A stretch of 64,000 nucleotides of DNA from Neobacillus sp. PS3-34 (GCF_030915465.1 NZ_CP133267.1:2448501-2512500), one strand, 5' to 3'. Shown: positions 11,066 to 19,938, counted from the first letter of the stretch. Made by a program: numbers and translations. Notes: generated by a model from the letters alone, not told the origin.

Positions 11066-11099
11066 AAATGCCGTAGCTGCTTTTAGCTGCGGCATTTTT
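11066..11099 (+). terminator. tdk terminator
   Basis: AATGCCGTAGCT pairs with AGCTGCGGCATT and ends in a T run. Confidence 0.85.
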
Positions 11100-11164
11100 C
11101 TTGGAAAAATTTTTCTGGAACCGCTTCTCAAAAATCGGGCAAGCTATTTGTAGAGGTGGATAGG

Positions 11165-11593
11165 ATGAAAAAATGGATGATTGTAATTCTGGCTCTTTAT
11201 CTGGCCGGCTGCAGCAACAATAATAATGCAAACTACGATCTGAAAAAAGATAAGACAAATCCGCAATTCATGTCCAACCGTCCGGATGGTAGGCAGAGGA
11301 TGGGTGACCAAAATCCCAACTTCCTTAACTTAAAAGGGACCACGGAAAGAAGTGAAATCAATTCAAATCAAGAAACAGATGTGGACCAGGCACGGCGGAC
11401 AGTAGCGATGTCGAAGGAATTTACTCCAGGTGCCGTTTGGATCAATGGAGATAGAATGTGGGTTACCGTCTATAAAAAGGGTATGCTGACTGAAAGGGAA
11501 AAAATCAATGCCGAAGCACGCATGCACCGCAAACTCGTTCACGCACTGCCGCGATATAATATTGAAGTAAGAGTGAAGGAAGACAGAAGATAG
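11165..11593 (+). CDS. Lipoprotein, YhcN/YlaJ-like sporulation family
   Basis: This 142-aa protein has a short basic start, a hydrophobic segment and a lipobox LAGC near residue 17, so it should be a membrane-anchored lipoprotein on the outer face. After an Asn-rich linker, the C-terminal part (FTPGAVWINGDRMWVTVYKK...RKLVHALPRYNIEVRVKED) resembles the YhcN/YlaJ domain found in spore or forespore-membrane lipoproteins. The family call is from remembered motifs and is moderate. Start ATG 11165 follows GAGGTGG; a GTG at 11156 overlaps the site. Its function is unknown to me. Confidence 0.7.
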   Translation: MKKWMIVILALYLAGCSNNNNANYDLKKDKTNPQFMSNRPDGRQRMGDQNPNFLNLKGTTERSEINSNQETDVDQARRTVAMSKEFTPGAVWINGDRMWVTVYKKGMLTEREKINAEARMHRKLVHALPRYNIEVRVKEDRR

Positions 11594-11623
11594 CATGCTC
11601 TGAATTACAGGGCATGTTTTTTG
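11594..11623 (+). terminator. Terminator after the lipoprotein gene
   Basis: CATGCTCTG (11594-11602) pairs perfectly but for one G-U with CAGGGCATG (11608-11616), followed by six T residues. Confidence 0.8.
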
Positions 11624-11628
11624 TTTTT

Positions 11629-11912
11629 GGCTGTTTTCGTAAACTTTGTTGCTATTTAAGGAGTAGTTGATTTCCACTCCAGGATGCTCGCTTTCCGCGG
11701 GGCGGGCGGTGAGCCTCCTCGGCGCACAGCGCCTGTGGGGTCTCATCTGTCCCGCTGCTCCCGCCGGACGTTGAATCATCTCCCTGGAATCAACACCGCA
11801 CGAAGGAGATGCGTGAGCATTTTCGAGGAGCTCGCACCTTCCGCTCCACTCAACTTCTTTTTCAACGATTTGCTTTTAAAAACCTATTTGCAAAACAACA
11901 ATCTTTTAGAAA
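11629..11912 (+). mobile_element. GC-rich MITE-like repeat, long copy
   Basis: The left end GGCTGTTTTC matches the terminal repeat of the short copy at 2269-2420. Both outer segments are nearly identical to that copy in inverse orientation. The centre holds a GC-rich segment (CTTTCCGCGGGGCGGGCGG, GGTGAGCCTCCTCGGCGC and a matching GCTGCTCCCGC) that I recognise as a frequent intergenic repeat in Bacillus-type genomes. The right end stops at TTTTAGAAA (11912) without its terminal repeat. The missing AACAGCCT is found at 12712-12719, past the 52-bp array, suggesting one interrupted element. Confidence 0.6.
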
Positions 11913-11964
11913 GGCTGTTTTAGCAAGGATTGTTGTTTTCGGAACAAATTCTAATATTAGAGTT

Positions 11965-12641
11965 TGTTCCGAAATCCTCTGATTCAGACTCGATTACCTT
12001 TAATTTGATCAGCGTTGTCCGAATACCGCTCTGATTCGGACTCGATTACCTTTAATTTGATCAGCGTTGTCCGAATACCGCTCTGATTCGGACTCGGTTA
12101 CCCTTGATATGATCAACCCTGTCCGAATACCGCTCTGATTCGGACTCGATTACCTTTGATATGATCAACCCTGTCCGAATACCGCTCCGATTCGGACTCG
12201 AGTACCCTTAATTTGATCAACCCTGTCCGAATCCCGCTCCGATTCGGACTCGAGTACCCTTGATTTGATCAACCCTGTCCGAATCCCGCTCCGATTCGGA
12301 CTCGAGTACCCTTGATTTGATCAATCCTGTCCGAATCCCGCTCTGATTCGGACTCGAGTACCCTTGATTTGATCAACCCTGTCCGAATCCCGCTCTGATT
12401 CGGACTCGAGTACCCTTGATTTGATCGACCTTGTCCGAATCCCGCTCTTATTCGGACTCGAGTACCCTTGATTTGATCAACCCTGTCCGAATCCCGCTCT
12501 GATTCGGACTCGAGCACCCTTGATTTGATCGACCTTGTCCGAATCCCGCTCTGATTCGGACTCGAGTACCCTTGATTTGATCGACCTTGTCCGAATCCCG
12601 CTCTGATTCAATTCAAGTACCATTGAATACACCACTATTAA
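11965..12641. repeat. 52-bp tandem array A, 13 units
   Basis: Units begin at 11965 (degenerate) and then at 12017, 12069, 12121 and so on every 52 bp to 12589 (degenerate). Each unit carries GTCCGAAT, a 9-nt CCCGCTCTG-like loop and ATTCGGAC, a perfect 8-bp hairpin. It then has CTCGAGTACCCTTGATTTGA and TCAACCCT. The central units are most alike; the edges decay. Open frames through it shift with every unit because 52 is not divisible by three. It fills the gap before prfA. Confidence 0.9.
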
Positions 12642-12770
12642 TCTTGATTCGTTTCTAAGCGAGCACAAATTATTACAAAAACAACCAAGTCTACGATAAG
12701 AGTCTTTAGAAAACAGCCTTGTTTTTTAATAAAAGCTCAGCTGTATAAAAAATTTCCTCTTTAATTGGTT

Positions 12771-12799
12771 TTGACGGTACATTTCCCCTATACTATAAT
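12771..12799 (+). promoter_or_regulatory. prfA sigma-A promoter
   Basis: TTGACG (12771-12776), a 17-bp spacer and a perfect TATAAT (12794-12799), 36 bp before the prfA start. Confidence 0.8.
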
Positions 12800-12835
12800 T
12801 ATAATGTTATGGACTAAAAACTGAGGTGAATAACT

Positions 12836-13909
12836 GTGTTCGATCGTCTTCAATCTGTTGAAGATCGTTATGAAAAGTTAAATGAGCTTTTAAGCGATCC
12901 TGAAATTGTGAATGATACAAAAAAACTGCGAGAATTTTCTAAGGAACAATCAGATATATCCGATACAGTAATGGCGTATCGTGAATACAAGGATGTACGT
13001 GAACAGCTTTCAGATGCCAAAGCGATGCTTGAAGAAAAATTGGATTCTGAGATGCGCGAGATGGTGAAGGAAGAAGTAAACGAACTTCAAAGCCAGGTGG
13101 CAGAGCTAGAGGAGAAATTAAAAATCCTCCTCATTCCAAAGGATCCAAATGATGATAAGAACGTTATTTTTGAAATCCGCGGAGCGGCTGGCGGTGATGA
13201 AGCTGCATTATTCGCTGGCACTCTGTACCGTATGTACAGCCGCTATGCAGAAGCGCAGGGCTGGAAAACAGAAATCATTGATGCCAATGCCACTGGACTG
13301 GGCGGATTCAAGGAAATCAGCTTCATGATCACAGGTACAGGAGCATATTCAAAATTGAAATTCGAGAACGGGGCACACCGTGTTCAGCGCGTTCCGGAAA
13401 CAGAATCAAGCGGCAGGATTCACACTTCCACGGCAACCGTCGTGTGCTTGCCTGAAGCTGAGGATGTTGAGGTTGAAATCCACGATAAAGATATCCGTTT
13501 TGACGCATTTGCATCAAGCGGCGCCGGCGGACAAAGCGTAAATACGACGATGTCAGCGGTTCGTTTAACCCACATTCCAACTGGGATTGTCGTTTCCATC
13601 CAGGATGAGAAATCCCAGCACAAAAATAAGGACAAAGCCATGAAGGTATTGCGTGCCCGCGTTTACGATAAATTCCAGCAGGAAGCTCAGGCTGAATACG
13701 ATCAGGTGCGTAAATCTGCTGTTGGTACAGGTGACCGTTCTGAACGGATTCGTACTTACAACTTCCCGCAAAATCGTGTAACCGACCACCGTATCGGCTT
13801 AACGATCCAAAAGCTCGACCAGATTCTTGAAGGAAAGCTGGATGAAATCATCGATGCATTGATCGTAACAGATCAATCAGAAAGACTTGAGAATGCGTCC
13901 AATGAGTAA
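12836..13909 (+). CDS. prfA: Peptide chain release factor 1
   Basis: RF1 recognises UAA and UAG and triggers peptide release on the ribosome. The 357-aa length is normal. An N-terminal helical domain precedes the codon-recognition domain ([18 protein letters not shown]), and the catalytic GGQ is visible in [19 protein letters not shown]. The start is GTG 12836, after TGAGGTGA. The stop codon overlaps the ATG of prmC, whose product methylates the GGQ glutamine, so the two are co-translated. The frame is intact. Confidence 0.97.
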   Translation: MFDRLQSVEDRYEKLNELLSDPEIVNDTKKLREFSKEQSDISDTVMAYREYKDVREQLSDAKAMLEEKLDSEMREMVKEEVNELQSQVAELEEKLKILLIPKDPNDDKNVIFEIRGAAGGDEAALFAGTLYRMYSRYAEAQGWKTEIIDANATGLGGFKEISFMITGTGAYSKLKFENGAHRVQRVPETESSGRIHTSTATVVCLPEAEDVEVEIHDKDIRFDAFASSGAGGQSVNTTMSAVRLTHIPTGIVVSIQDEKSQHKNKDKAMKVLRARVYDKFQQEAQAEYDQVRKSAVGTGDRSERIRTYNFPQNRVTDHRIGLTIQKLDQILEGKLDEIIDALIVTDQSERLENASNE

Positions 13910-14769
13910 AAAAGTGTACGAAGCCCTCAACTGGGCTTCTTCTTTTAAAAGCGGCCAATCGGGAGGAACATGCGGGAGAATTGCTGCTGCGCCATTTTAC
14001 GGGAATGAGCCGGTCCATGCTGTTGGCAAGCCTTAGAGATGAACTTGAACCTGGGACAATAGAGGCTTTCGAAAAATCGGTCCACGACCATGCTGCCGGA
14101 AAGCCGGTACAGTATATCATCGGACATGAAGAGTTTTATGGCAGGCTTTTTCATGTCAATGAATCTGTCCTGATTCCAAGGCCGGAAACGGAAGAGCTGA
14201 TTATGGAGTCGATCAGGCGTATCGAGGAAAAGTTCGGATCCCGCCAGGAGTTGACGATGGTGGATGTCGGGACGGGCAGTGGTGCAATCGCCGTAACGAT
14301 GAAGCTTGAATGTCCGCAGTTAAAGGTGCTGGCATCGGATATCGCTCCTGATTCTCTGGAGCTGGCAAAAGAAAATGCAGACCGGCTTGGTGCTGAAATC
14401 AATTTTGTCCAGGGAGATTTGCTTCAGCCTTTCATCGAAAAAGGTGTGTTGTTTGATCTCGTCCTTTCGAATCCCCCTTATATTCCGATCGGCGATATGA
14501 CGGGTATGTCTGAGGTCGTAACGGAGCATGAGCCGCATCGTGCACTATTTGCGGGTGAGGATGGGCTTGATTTTTACAGAAGGTTCATGAAGGAGCTGCC
14601 GCTTGTTTTAAAGCCCGATGCATTTGTTGGGTTTGAAATCGGTGCCGGCCAGGGTGAAGCGGTCGCTGAATTGCTGTCAAATACATTCCCACATGCGAAA
14701 GTGGATATTATAAATGATATAAATGGAAAGGACCGGATGGTATTTGCCGATCTGTCCTCTGCAGGATAA
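13902..14769 (+). CDS. prmC: Release factor glutamine methyltransferase (frameshifted as read)
   Basis: PrmC methylates the Gln of the GGQ loop of RF1 and RF2 using S-adenosylmethionine. The start ATG 13902 ([15 protein letters not shown]) overlaps the prfA stop. The frame then breaks near GGCC 13953-13956, and the rest continues in another frame as [17 protein letters not shown]. Two missing G residues (AGCGGGGCCAAT read as AGCGGCCAAT) would restore a product aligning in length with B. subtilis PrmC. Downstream are SAM motif [14 protein letters not shown] and the signature SNPPYIP. I annotate one intact gene with a sequence error. Confidence 0.88.
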
Positions 14770-14801
14770 AGAACCTCGGATTCATTTCGGGGTTCTTTTT
14801 T
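14768..14801 (+). terminator. prmC terminator
   Basis: AAGAACC pairs with GGTTCTT and is followed by T residues. Confidence 0.75.
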
Positions 14802-14844
14802 ATGCTTGCTAAAAAGGGTTTTTAGCGGGTGTTTAAAAGGGTGC

Positions 14845-14912
14845 GGTCGATATTTTTGGGACCCGGTTGATAAATGTTTCTGTACGGTTGATAAATCATA
14901 AATTTCGGTTGA
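14845..14912. repeat. 21-bp phased array F, GGTTGATAAAT core
   Basis: GGTCGATA, GGTTGATA, GGTTGATA and GGTTGAAA start at 14845, 14865, 14886 and 14907 (steps 20, 21, 21). The core resembles arrays at 19192-19285 and 59675-59995. A hairpin with a T run, CTAGTTCTT/AAGAAATCTAG at 14938-14967, follows and may be a second terminator. Confidence 0.6.
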
Positions 14913-15029
14913 AAACCCGGTGAAAAGAGTCACGAGCCTAGTTCTTCAAAAAGAAATCTAGTTTTTTATTTTTAATAGTTTAAGATTCTGGCATTTTGTC
15001 CACAATGAGTTAGTGAAGGGACGGTGTCG

Positions 15030-15934
15030 GTGTTGAGAAGTAAAACGATTGTATGGGCATATCTTGTGATTCTATCATTAGGGACAATAATGAGTTTATA
15101 TATACCAAAAAATGAAGTGGCTGCGAAGGAGGAAATTGTGATTCCTGGTGAAGCCATCAGGCTGAGAATCCTTGCAAATAGTGATAGTGGCTCAGACCAG
15201 GCGTTGAAACGACTGGTACGCGACAAGGTAAATGAGAATATCACCGTTTGGGTAAAGGATCTCACTTCCATTGACGAAGCAAGGAAATTGATTCATTCCA
15301 AGCTTCCTGAAATCCAGCAAATTGCAGAAGGTGTAGTGGAACAGCAGCATTCTGATCAGTCTGTAAACGTAAAGTTCGGCAAGGTACAGTTTCCAACTAA
15401 GCTGTATGGTGAATTCCTTTATCCCGCAGGAGAATATGAAGCCATCCTGATTACACTTGGAGAGGGGAAAGGGGCAAATTGGTGGTGCGTGCTTTACCCG
15501 CCGCTCTGCTTCCTTGATTTTTCAAGCGGAGTAGCTGTAAGCCAGGGATTTGATGGGGAAAAAAAGGCACAGCGCGAGGAAACAAAGCCAGAGCGGAAAG
15601 AACAGCGCGAGGAAACAAAGCCAGAGCGGAAAGATCAACAAGTGGAAGCAAAGCCAGAGCAAGAACTACAGATTTCTGATCGTAAGCAGGAAGATGAGGT
15701 TTCACAGTTGGAGCAGAGAAATGATAGCGATGAAGAGCCGCCGCAAGCTCCAGCAATGTTACTGATATACCATCTGTAGAAAGCAGTAAGGTATATGCTC
15801 AACAGGAAGTACAAGAAAAAGCAGAGCAAAAGGAAAGTGGCCATAAGCATTCCAAGGTTTACGCAGAAGAAGACGAGAAACCGGTTGAAGTGAAGTTTTT
15901 TGTGGTCGAGATGTGGAAAAAGATGTTTAACTAA
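15030..15934 (+). CDS. spoIIR: Stage II sporulation protein R (frameshifted as read)
   Basis: SpoIIR is made in the forespore under sigma-F and secreted to activate SpoIIGA, which matures pro-sigma-E in the mother cell. An N-terminal hydrophobic segment is followed by the conserved AIRLRILANSDS, KFPTKLYGEFLYPAGEYEA and GANWWCVLYPPLCFLDFSSG blocks. The C-terminal part has unusual near-identical EETKPERKE repeats. The frame breaks at 15737-15743; restoring one G (CCGGCCGC read as CCGCCGC) links it to the expected end EVKFFVVEMWKKMFN. Start GTG 15030 has better spacing from GAAGGG than GTG 15024. Confidence 0.88.
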
Positions 15935-16024
15935 CTTAAACGGATTTAATTTTACAAAAGTTATGAAATGTCTACATATTATATTACATTCGGTGTACAA
16001 GTCGATTACAGAACCCTTACAACG

Positions 16025-16049
16025 GTTTTAATTTCCTTAAAGAGGATAT
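16025..16049 (+). promoter_or_regulatory. Candidate sigma-B promoter of the KGG-repeat gene
   Basis: GTTTTA (16025-16030), a 13-bp spacer and GGATAT (16044-16049) differ from the sigma-B consensus GTTTAA/GGGTAT at one base each. B. subtilis gsiB is sigma-B dependent, which fits. Confidence 0.45.
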
Positions 16050-16092
16050 TTATAGGGAGTAACGTCAAAAATCTTCTAAGGAGTGATCTTAA

Positions 16093-16545
16093 ATGGCTAA
16101 TAATGATGATAATAATAACAATAAGATGTCTCGCGAGGAAAGAGGACGTAAGGGCGGAGAAACCACAAGCCGGAAACATGACAGAGAATTCTATCAGGAA
16201 ATACGCCGCAAAGGCGGAAAAGCGACAGCTCAAAAACATGATAAGGAATTCTATCAGGAGATTGGGCGCAAAGGCGGGGAATCGACATCCAAAAAACATG
16301 ATAAGGAATTCTATCAGGAAATTGGTCGTAAGGGTGGCGAAGCTACAGCTGAGAACCATGATAAGGATTTTTATCAGGAAATTGGCCGCAAAGGTGGAGA
16401 AACAACATCTGAAAAACATGATAAGGAATTCTATCAGGAAATCGGGCGTAAAGGCGGCGAAGCCACGCGCGATAAACACGGCGATGGATTCTATGAAGAA
16501 ATTGGTGAAAAGGGCGGGGAATCGAGAAATCGTAGAAACGATTGA
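16093..16545 (+). CDS. GsiB-like stress protein with KGG repeats
   Basis: This 150-aa, highly charged, hydrophilic protein is built from about six 20-residue repeats of the type FYQEIGRKGGE followed by ATxxKHDKE. This is the KGG/LEA group 1-like repeat of B. subtilis GsiB and plant Em proteins, linked to desiccation and general stress. There are no Cys, no membrane segments and no enzymatic motif. AAGGAGTG precedes the ATG. It has its own candidate sigma-B promoter and terminator, so it is an independent unit between spoIIR and ywlB. The reverse-frame open frames over it are repeats of its own periodicity. Confidence 0.85.
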   Translation: MANNDDNNNNKMSREERGRKGGETTSRKHDREFYQEIRRKGGKATAQKHDKEFYQEIGRKGGESTSKKHDKEFYQEIGRKGGEATAENHDKDFYQEIGRKGGETTSEKHDKEFYQEIGRKGGEATRDKHGDGFYEEIGEKGGESRNRRND

Positions 16546-16582
16546 TCCCGCAGTATAACGGTATGTGACCTTCCTAACCCAG

Positions 16583-16609
16583 GGCAGCCACGGATGCTGT
16601 CTTTTTTTT
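16583..16609 (+). terminator. Terminator after the KGG-repeat gene
   Basis: GGCAGC pairs (one G-U) with GCTGTC and is followed by eight T residues. Confidence 0.65.
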
Positions 16610-16634
16610 GCTCTTTGATTTTCTTTTTTGCAGG

Positions 16635-16673
16635 TTCTACTTCTAGTAAATCTTCATATTAATAGAAGTAGAA
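16635..16673. promoter_or_regulatory. Perfect 11-bp inverted repeat before ywlB
   Basis: TTCTACTTCTA (16635-16645) and TAGAAGTAGAA (16663-16673) are perfect inverted repeats with a 17-bp AT-rich gap, ending about 10 bp before the ribosome-binding site GGGGAGG. It could be an operator or an mRNA hairpin. Confidence 0.5.
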
Positions 16674-16696
16674 ATAGCAAACGGGGAGGAATGGAA

Positions 16697-17143
16697 ATGC
16701 AGGCATTGATTCGAAGTGGGGAAGAAAGAGATTTTGCGAGAGTAATAGATTTTTTAACGAAAGCAGGATTGGGTACGGAGGGGCTTTCAGAAGAGGTGCT
16801 TCCTTATTTTTTATTGATGGAAAATAGTAGTGGCGAAATTAAAGGTCTTCTCGGCATTGAAGCCCTCGGCGAGGACGGCCTTTTGCGTTCCCTTGCGATT
16901 ACACCTGATTTAGGGGAAAGAGACATTATCCTTTTATTTGAACAAATGATGGTTCTGGCTAAAAATAAAAAACTTTCACGGGTATTTTTAGCTACAAATA
17001 AAATCCAGGCTCTCGACTTTTTTCATGTGCTCGGTTTTAAGGAGACTGAAATAGACGATTTGCCGGAAAAGTTTTTTGAATCTAAACATATTCAGCATAT
17101 TTTTAATGTGGATAACTCAATATTTTTAAAATTTTCACTTTGA
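16697..17143 (+). CDS. ywlB: YwlB, GNAT-type N-acetyltransferase-like protein
   Basis: This 148-aa cytoplasmic protein has the GNAT layout: MQALIRSGEERDFARVIDFL at the start, a central acceptor strand (GLLGIEALGEDGLLRSLAITPDL) and a final strand-helix (RVFLATNKIQALDFFHVLGF). The usual acetyl-CoA loop is poorly conserved, so activity is uncertain. The substrate is unknown. Start ATG 16697 is 7 bp from GGGGAGG; the ATG at 16691 is too close. Position and length match B. subtilis ywlB. Its last codons already contain the first DnaA box of the cluster that follows. Confidence 0.8.
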   Translation: MQALIRSGEERDFARVIDFLTKAGLGTEGLSEEVLPYFLLMENSSGEIKGLLGIEALGEDGLLRSLAITPDLGERDIILLFEQMMVLAKNKKLSRVFLATNKIQALDFFHVLGFKETEIDDLPEKFFESKHIQHIFNVDNSIFLKFSL

Positions 17144-17376
17144 TTGTGGGTATATCCACAAAATTATCCACATTTTCTAATTAGTTATACACAATTTGTG
17201 GATAAAGCTTGTTTTTAAAGCATCCTTCTTTTATACTTTCAAACGTACTAAGTGAAAAATAAGCGATTTTATATGCCTAAAATAATTTTTTTACGTTTGA
17301 AATAAAGGTGGATAAATATGAAGACAAACATTTGGTCAGTGGATAATTCTGTGGATAATTTATTAAATAATCCACA
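17107..17376. promoter_or_regulatory. DnaA-box cluster at ywlB-ywlC
   Basis: Nine 9-mers match the DnaA box in 270 bp. Exact TTATCCACA (either strand) occurs at 17107, 17164, 17197 and 17350, and TTATACACA at 17185. Copies with one mismatch occur at 17152, 17307, 17338 and 17368. The cluster spans the end of ywlB, the intergenic gap and the first codons of ywlC. I recall ywlC as a DnaA-bound locus in B. subtilis, consistent with a conserved regulatory or titration site. Confidence 0.8.
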
Positions 17377-18359
17377 AATAGAAAATGCGTCTGCTCTTCT
17401 ATCCCAAAATGAAGTCGTGGCATTACCGACTGAAACCGTTTACGGGCTGGGAGGAAATGCAGAAAGCGATGAGGCGGTCAGGAAAATTTTTGAAGCAAAG
17501 GGCAGGCCGAGTGACAATCCGTTGATTATCCATATTGCGGAGAGGGAACAACTGGCTCGTTTCGTAGAGGAAATCCCTGAAAAAGCATCCATATTAATGG
17601 ACCGATTCTGCCTGCCCGCTTACTATTATTTTTAAAAAGAAGGAAGGCATCTTGTCAGACAAAGCGACAGCTGGACTTGCGACGATTGCCGTCCGGATGC
17701 CTGACCACCCGGTTGCACTGGCTATTTTGAAAAAATGCGGTCTGCCGATAGCAGCACCAAGTGCAAACAGTTCGGGAAAGCCAAGCCCGACAACGGCCAA
17801 GCATGTTATGGACGACTTGAATGGAAAAATTGCCGGGATTATTGACGGCGGGCGAACAGGGGTAGGAGTCGAATCAACTGTGGTCGATTGTACGGAATCC
17901 ATTCCGGTCATCTTAAGGCCAGGCGGCATCACCAAGGAACAGCTTGAAGAAGTGGTCGGTGAGGTTGAAACTGATCCGGCGCTTCTTAATGAAGAAATGC
18001 GGCCGAAGTCTCCCGGCATGAAATACCGCCACTATTCTCCGAATGCTCCGCTCTATTTAGTGAAGGGGAGTAAGAACTTCTTACAGGCGCTCATTGATGA
18101 GAAAAGAAGCGAGGGCTTGCGGGTCGGTGTATTGACTACAGAAGAATACCGGACAGACATCCAGGCTGACGTGGTATTGGCCTGCGGGAGAAGAGAAGCG
18201 TTGGAGACGGTTGCCAGCTCATTATACGAAACGCTCCGCGCCTTTAATGATGAAAATGTCGATGTGATTTACAGTGAAATGTTTCCGTCCAGTGGTGTTG
18301 GGCATGCAATTATGAACCGTCTGTTGAAGGCAGCGGGCAATAAAGTAATAAGTGAATAA
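17318..18359 (+). CDS. ywlC: L-threonylcarbamoyladenylate synthase (YwlC/Sua5; frameshifted as read)
   Basis: Makes threonylcarbamoyl-AMP from Thr, bicarbonate and ATP for the t6A37 modification of ANN-decoding tRNAs. YrdC/Sua5 domain motifs include VVALPTETVYGLGGNA, KGRPSDNPLIIHI and PSANSSGKPSPTTA; a C-terminal Sua5 domain follows PGMKYRHYSPNAPLYLV. The frame breaks at 17609-17617. Two GGCC sites each appear to have lost one G (TGGCCTGGCCCG read as TGCCTGCCCG); restoring them gives the conserved WPGPLTIIL. Total length then is about 347 aa, as in B. subtilis. ATG 17318 follows AAAGGTGG and lies inside a DnaA-box cluster. Confidence 0.92.
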
Positions 18360-18369
18360 GTTGAATAAT

Positions 18370-18405
18370 GGCAGGCACTTCCTTTCGGGAGGTGCCGGTT
18401 TTTTT
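18370..18405 (+). terminator. ywlC terminator
   Basis: GGCACTTCC pairs with GGAGGTGCC around TTTCG, followed by a T run. Confidence 0.85.
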
Positions 18406-18545
18406 AAAAGTAATCCGTTTAAGATACTTGAGCCATGCGTTTTAATACCAGGAAAGGGCAGCTGGTGACTTTTATCCAATTGGGCTTCTAAATCAATTCA
18501 GACGAGCATAAGCTGAATTAGCAAGTCCAAGGGGGCGAGAATCGA

Positions 18546-19099
18546 ATGTCAGCAGTGCTAGGGGAATTATTCACGCTATTATTAATGGCGTTTGCATTAG
18601 GAATGGATGCATTTTCGGTTCGCCTGGGGATGGGAATGTATAAGCTGAGGCTCAGGCAAATATTTAAGATTGGCCTCACTATCGGGTTGTTCCATGTCTG
18701 GATGCCCCTGCTGGGAATGATGGCAGGGAAATTTTTATCGGAAAAATTCGGTACCTTTGCCGGCTATCTTGGCGGGCTGCTTCTCATCCTTCTTGGAATT
18801 CAGATGATCTGGTCGAGCCTTAAAAAAGAGGAAGCAAGTGTCATCACGCCAGTCGGATTTGGGTTGCTGATTTTTGCGTTGAGCGTCAGCCTCGACAGCT
18901 TTTCTGTCGGACTGACACTGGGGATATACGGAGCAAGGACAGTCATGACGATTTTCTGCTTCGGAATTGCCGCTACCATTTTGACATGGCCGGCTTATTG
19001 GCGGGAAAAAAAGTGCAAGGCTGGCTTGGATCATATAGCGAAGCACTGGGCGGAAGCATTCTCCTCGCGTTCGGCTTAAAGCTGCTGCTTCCTTTTTGA
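18546..19099 (+). CDS. mntP: Manganese efflux pump MntP (frameshifted as read)
   Basis: Six-helix inner membrane exporter of Mn(II). The visible part has the paired repeat [12 protein letters not shown] and [16 protein letters not shown], each with the family's membrane Asp residues. The frame breaks at GGCC 18987-18990. Adding one G (TGGGCC) restores [22 protein letters not shown] and a final helix ending LLLPF at 19099, for about 184 aa. Start ATG 18546 follows AAGGGGGCG. B. subtilis ywlD occupies the same position. Confidence 0.88.
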
Positions 19100-19116
19100 A
19101 TGGAAAAATACCGGGA

Positions 19117-19146
19117 AAGCTGTTCCGTGGGGAATGGCTTTTTTGC
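19117..19146 (+). terminator. mntP terminator
   Basis: AAGCTGTTCC and GGAATGGCTT form an imperfect stem (two mismatches) before a T run. Confidence 0.55.
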
Positions 19147-19187
19147 TTTAGAAGATGATTGAGGTGGGAGGTCATTTGGCAGGGGCT

Positions 19188-19285
19188 TGTCGGTATCTTC
19201 GTCGCATCGGTCGGTATTTTTAAAAAAGAGGTGGGTATTTTTATAAATTGGTTCGGTAAATCATGAAAATAGGTTGGTAAATACA
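19188..19285. repeat. 21-bp phased array G, GGTCGGTA core
   Basis: GGTA cores within TCGGTAT, TGGGTAT, TTCGGTAAA and TTGGTAAA lie at 19192, 19213, 19234, 19255 and 19276, exactly 21 bp apart. It belongs to the same family as array E (59675-59995). Confidence 0.75.
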
Positions 19286-19421
19286 TAGAGTTAGTATGAG
19301 TATAATTGTGAAAGTCGAATTTTGCTGAAATTTTAAAAAAAATCTAAACTAAACAGCAGTTCTGTTCGATATTAAAGATATGGTCCTGCATCTCTTTTCA
19401 AAAAACGTTAATATCCACGTA

Positions 19422-19449
19422 TTGGAATATGCGGAATATGTCTTATAAT
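19422..19449 (+). promoter_or_regulatory. ywlE promoter
   Basis: TTGGAA (19422-19427), 16-bp spacer, TATAAT (19444-19449); the AAGGAGG site of ywlE follows 10 bp later. Confidence 0.6.
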
Positions 19450-19472
19450 GTATAAAAAGGAGGCAGACCACT

Positions 19473-19937
19473 ATGCAACGTGTTTTGTTTGTTTGTACAG
19501 GTAATACGTGCCGAAGTCCGATGGCGGAAGTAATTTTGAAAAATAAGAACATAGCGGGAATAGAAGTGAAGTCTGCGGGAGTTTATGCTGTAAATGGAAG
19601 TGATGCCTCAGCGAACGCCAAGCAGGTATGGAAGGAAAATGCGATCCAGCATGAACACCGTTCGAATTCTGTTACGGAAGAGCTGATGAACTGGGCATCA
19701 ATCATTTTAACGATGACGGTGTCACATAAGGCGGCACTGCTTCACAGTTATCCGGAGGCTGCTGGCAAGACGTTTACTCTAAAAGAATTTATTGGGGAAA
19801 AAGTGAATGCAGATGTAATCGATCCTTTCGGTGGAGATTTAGGAATATACCGCAGCACCTATCAGGAGCTTGAATCCTTAATCGACCTGGCGATTGATCG
19901 AATCTATAAAGAAAAACAATCACATCAGGGGGACTAA
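19473..19937 (+). CDS. ywlE: Protein-arginine phosphatase YwlE
   Basis: Low-molecular-weight phosphatase fold, 154 aa. The P-loop [12 protein letters not shown] at residues 8-19 carries the nucleophile Cys, with Thr in the third position typical of YwlE-type arginine phosphatases. The general-acid loop is [10 protein letters not shown] near residue 117. In B. subtilis it reverses McsB arginine phosphorylation and so affects CtsR and Clp-dependent proteolysis. AAGGAGG precedes the ATG. The stop codon is one base before the ATG of the next gene, so the two are cotranscribed. Confidence 0.93.
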   Translation: MQRVLFVCTGNTCRSPMAEVILKNKNIAGIEVKSAGVYAVNGSDASANAKQVWKENAIQHEHRSNSVTEELMNWASIILTMTVSHKAALLHSYPEAAGKTFTLKEFIGEKVNADVIDPFGGDLGIYRSTYQELESLIDLAIDRIYKEKQSHQGD

Positions 19938-19938
19938 G

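Noticed and set aside
11965..12641. CRISPR array
   Set aside because: The whole 52-bp unit is repeated with no unique spacers, edges decay gradually and no cas genes are present.
12269..12668. Minus-strand proteins rich in ESERDSD repeats
   Set aside because: They are frames through the 52-bp array; because 52 is not a multiple of three the frame cycles, and there is no ribosome-binding site or homology.
15968..16558. Basic 196-aa ORF and antisense Phe-rich ORFs over the KGG-repeat gene
   Set aside because: They are shifted readings of the 60-bp repeated KGG units; the annotated frame has the ribosome-binding site and a known repeat family.
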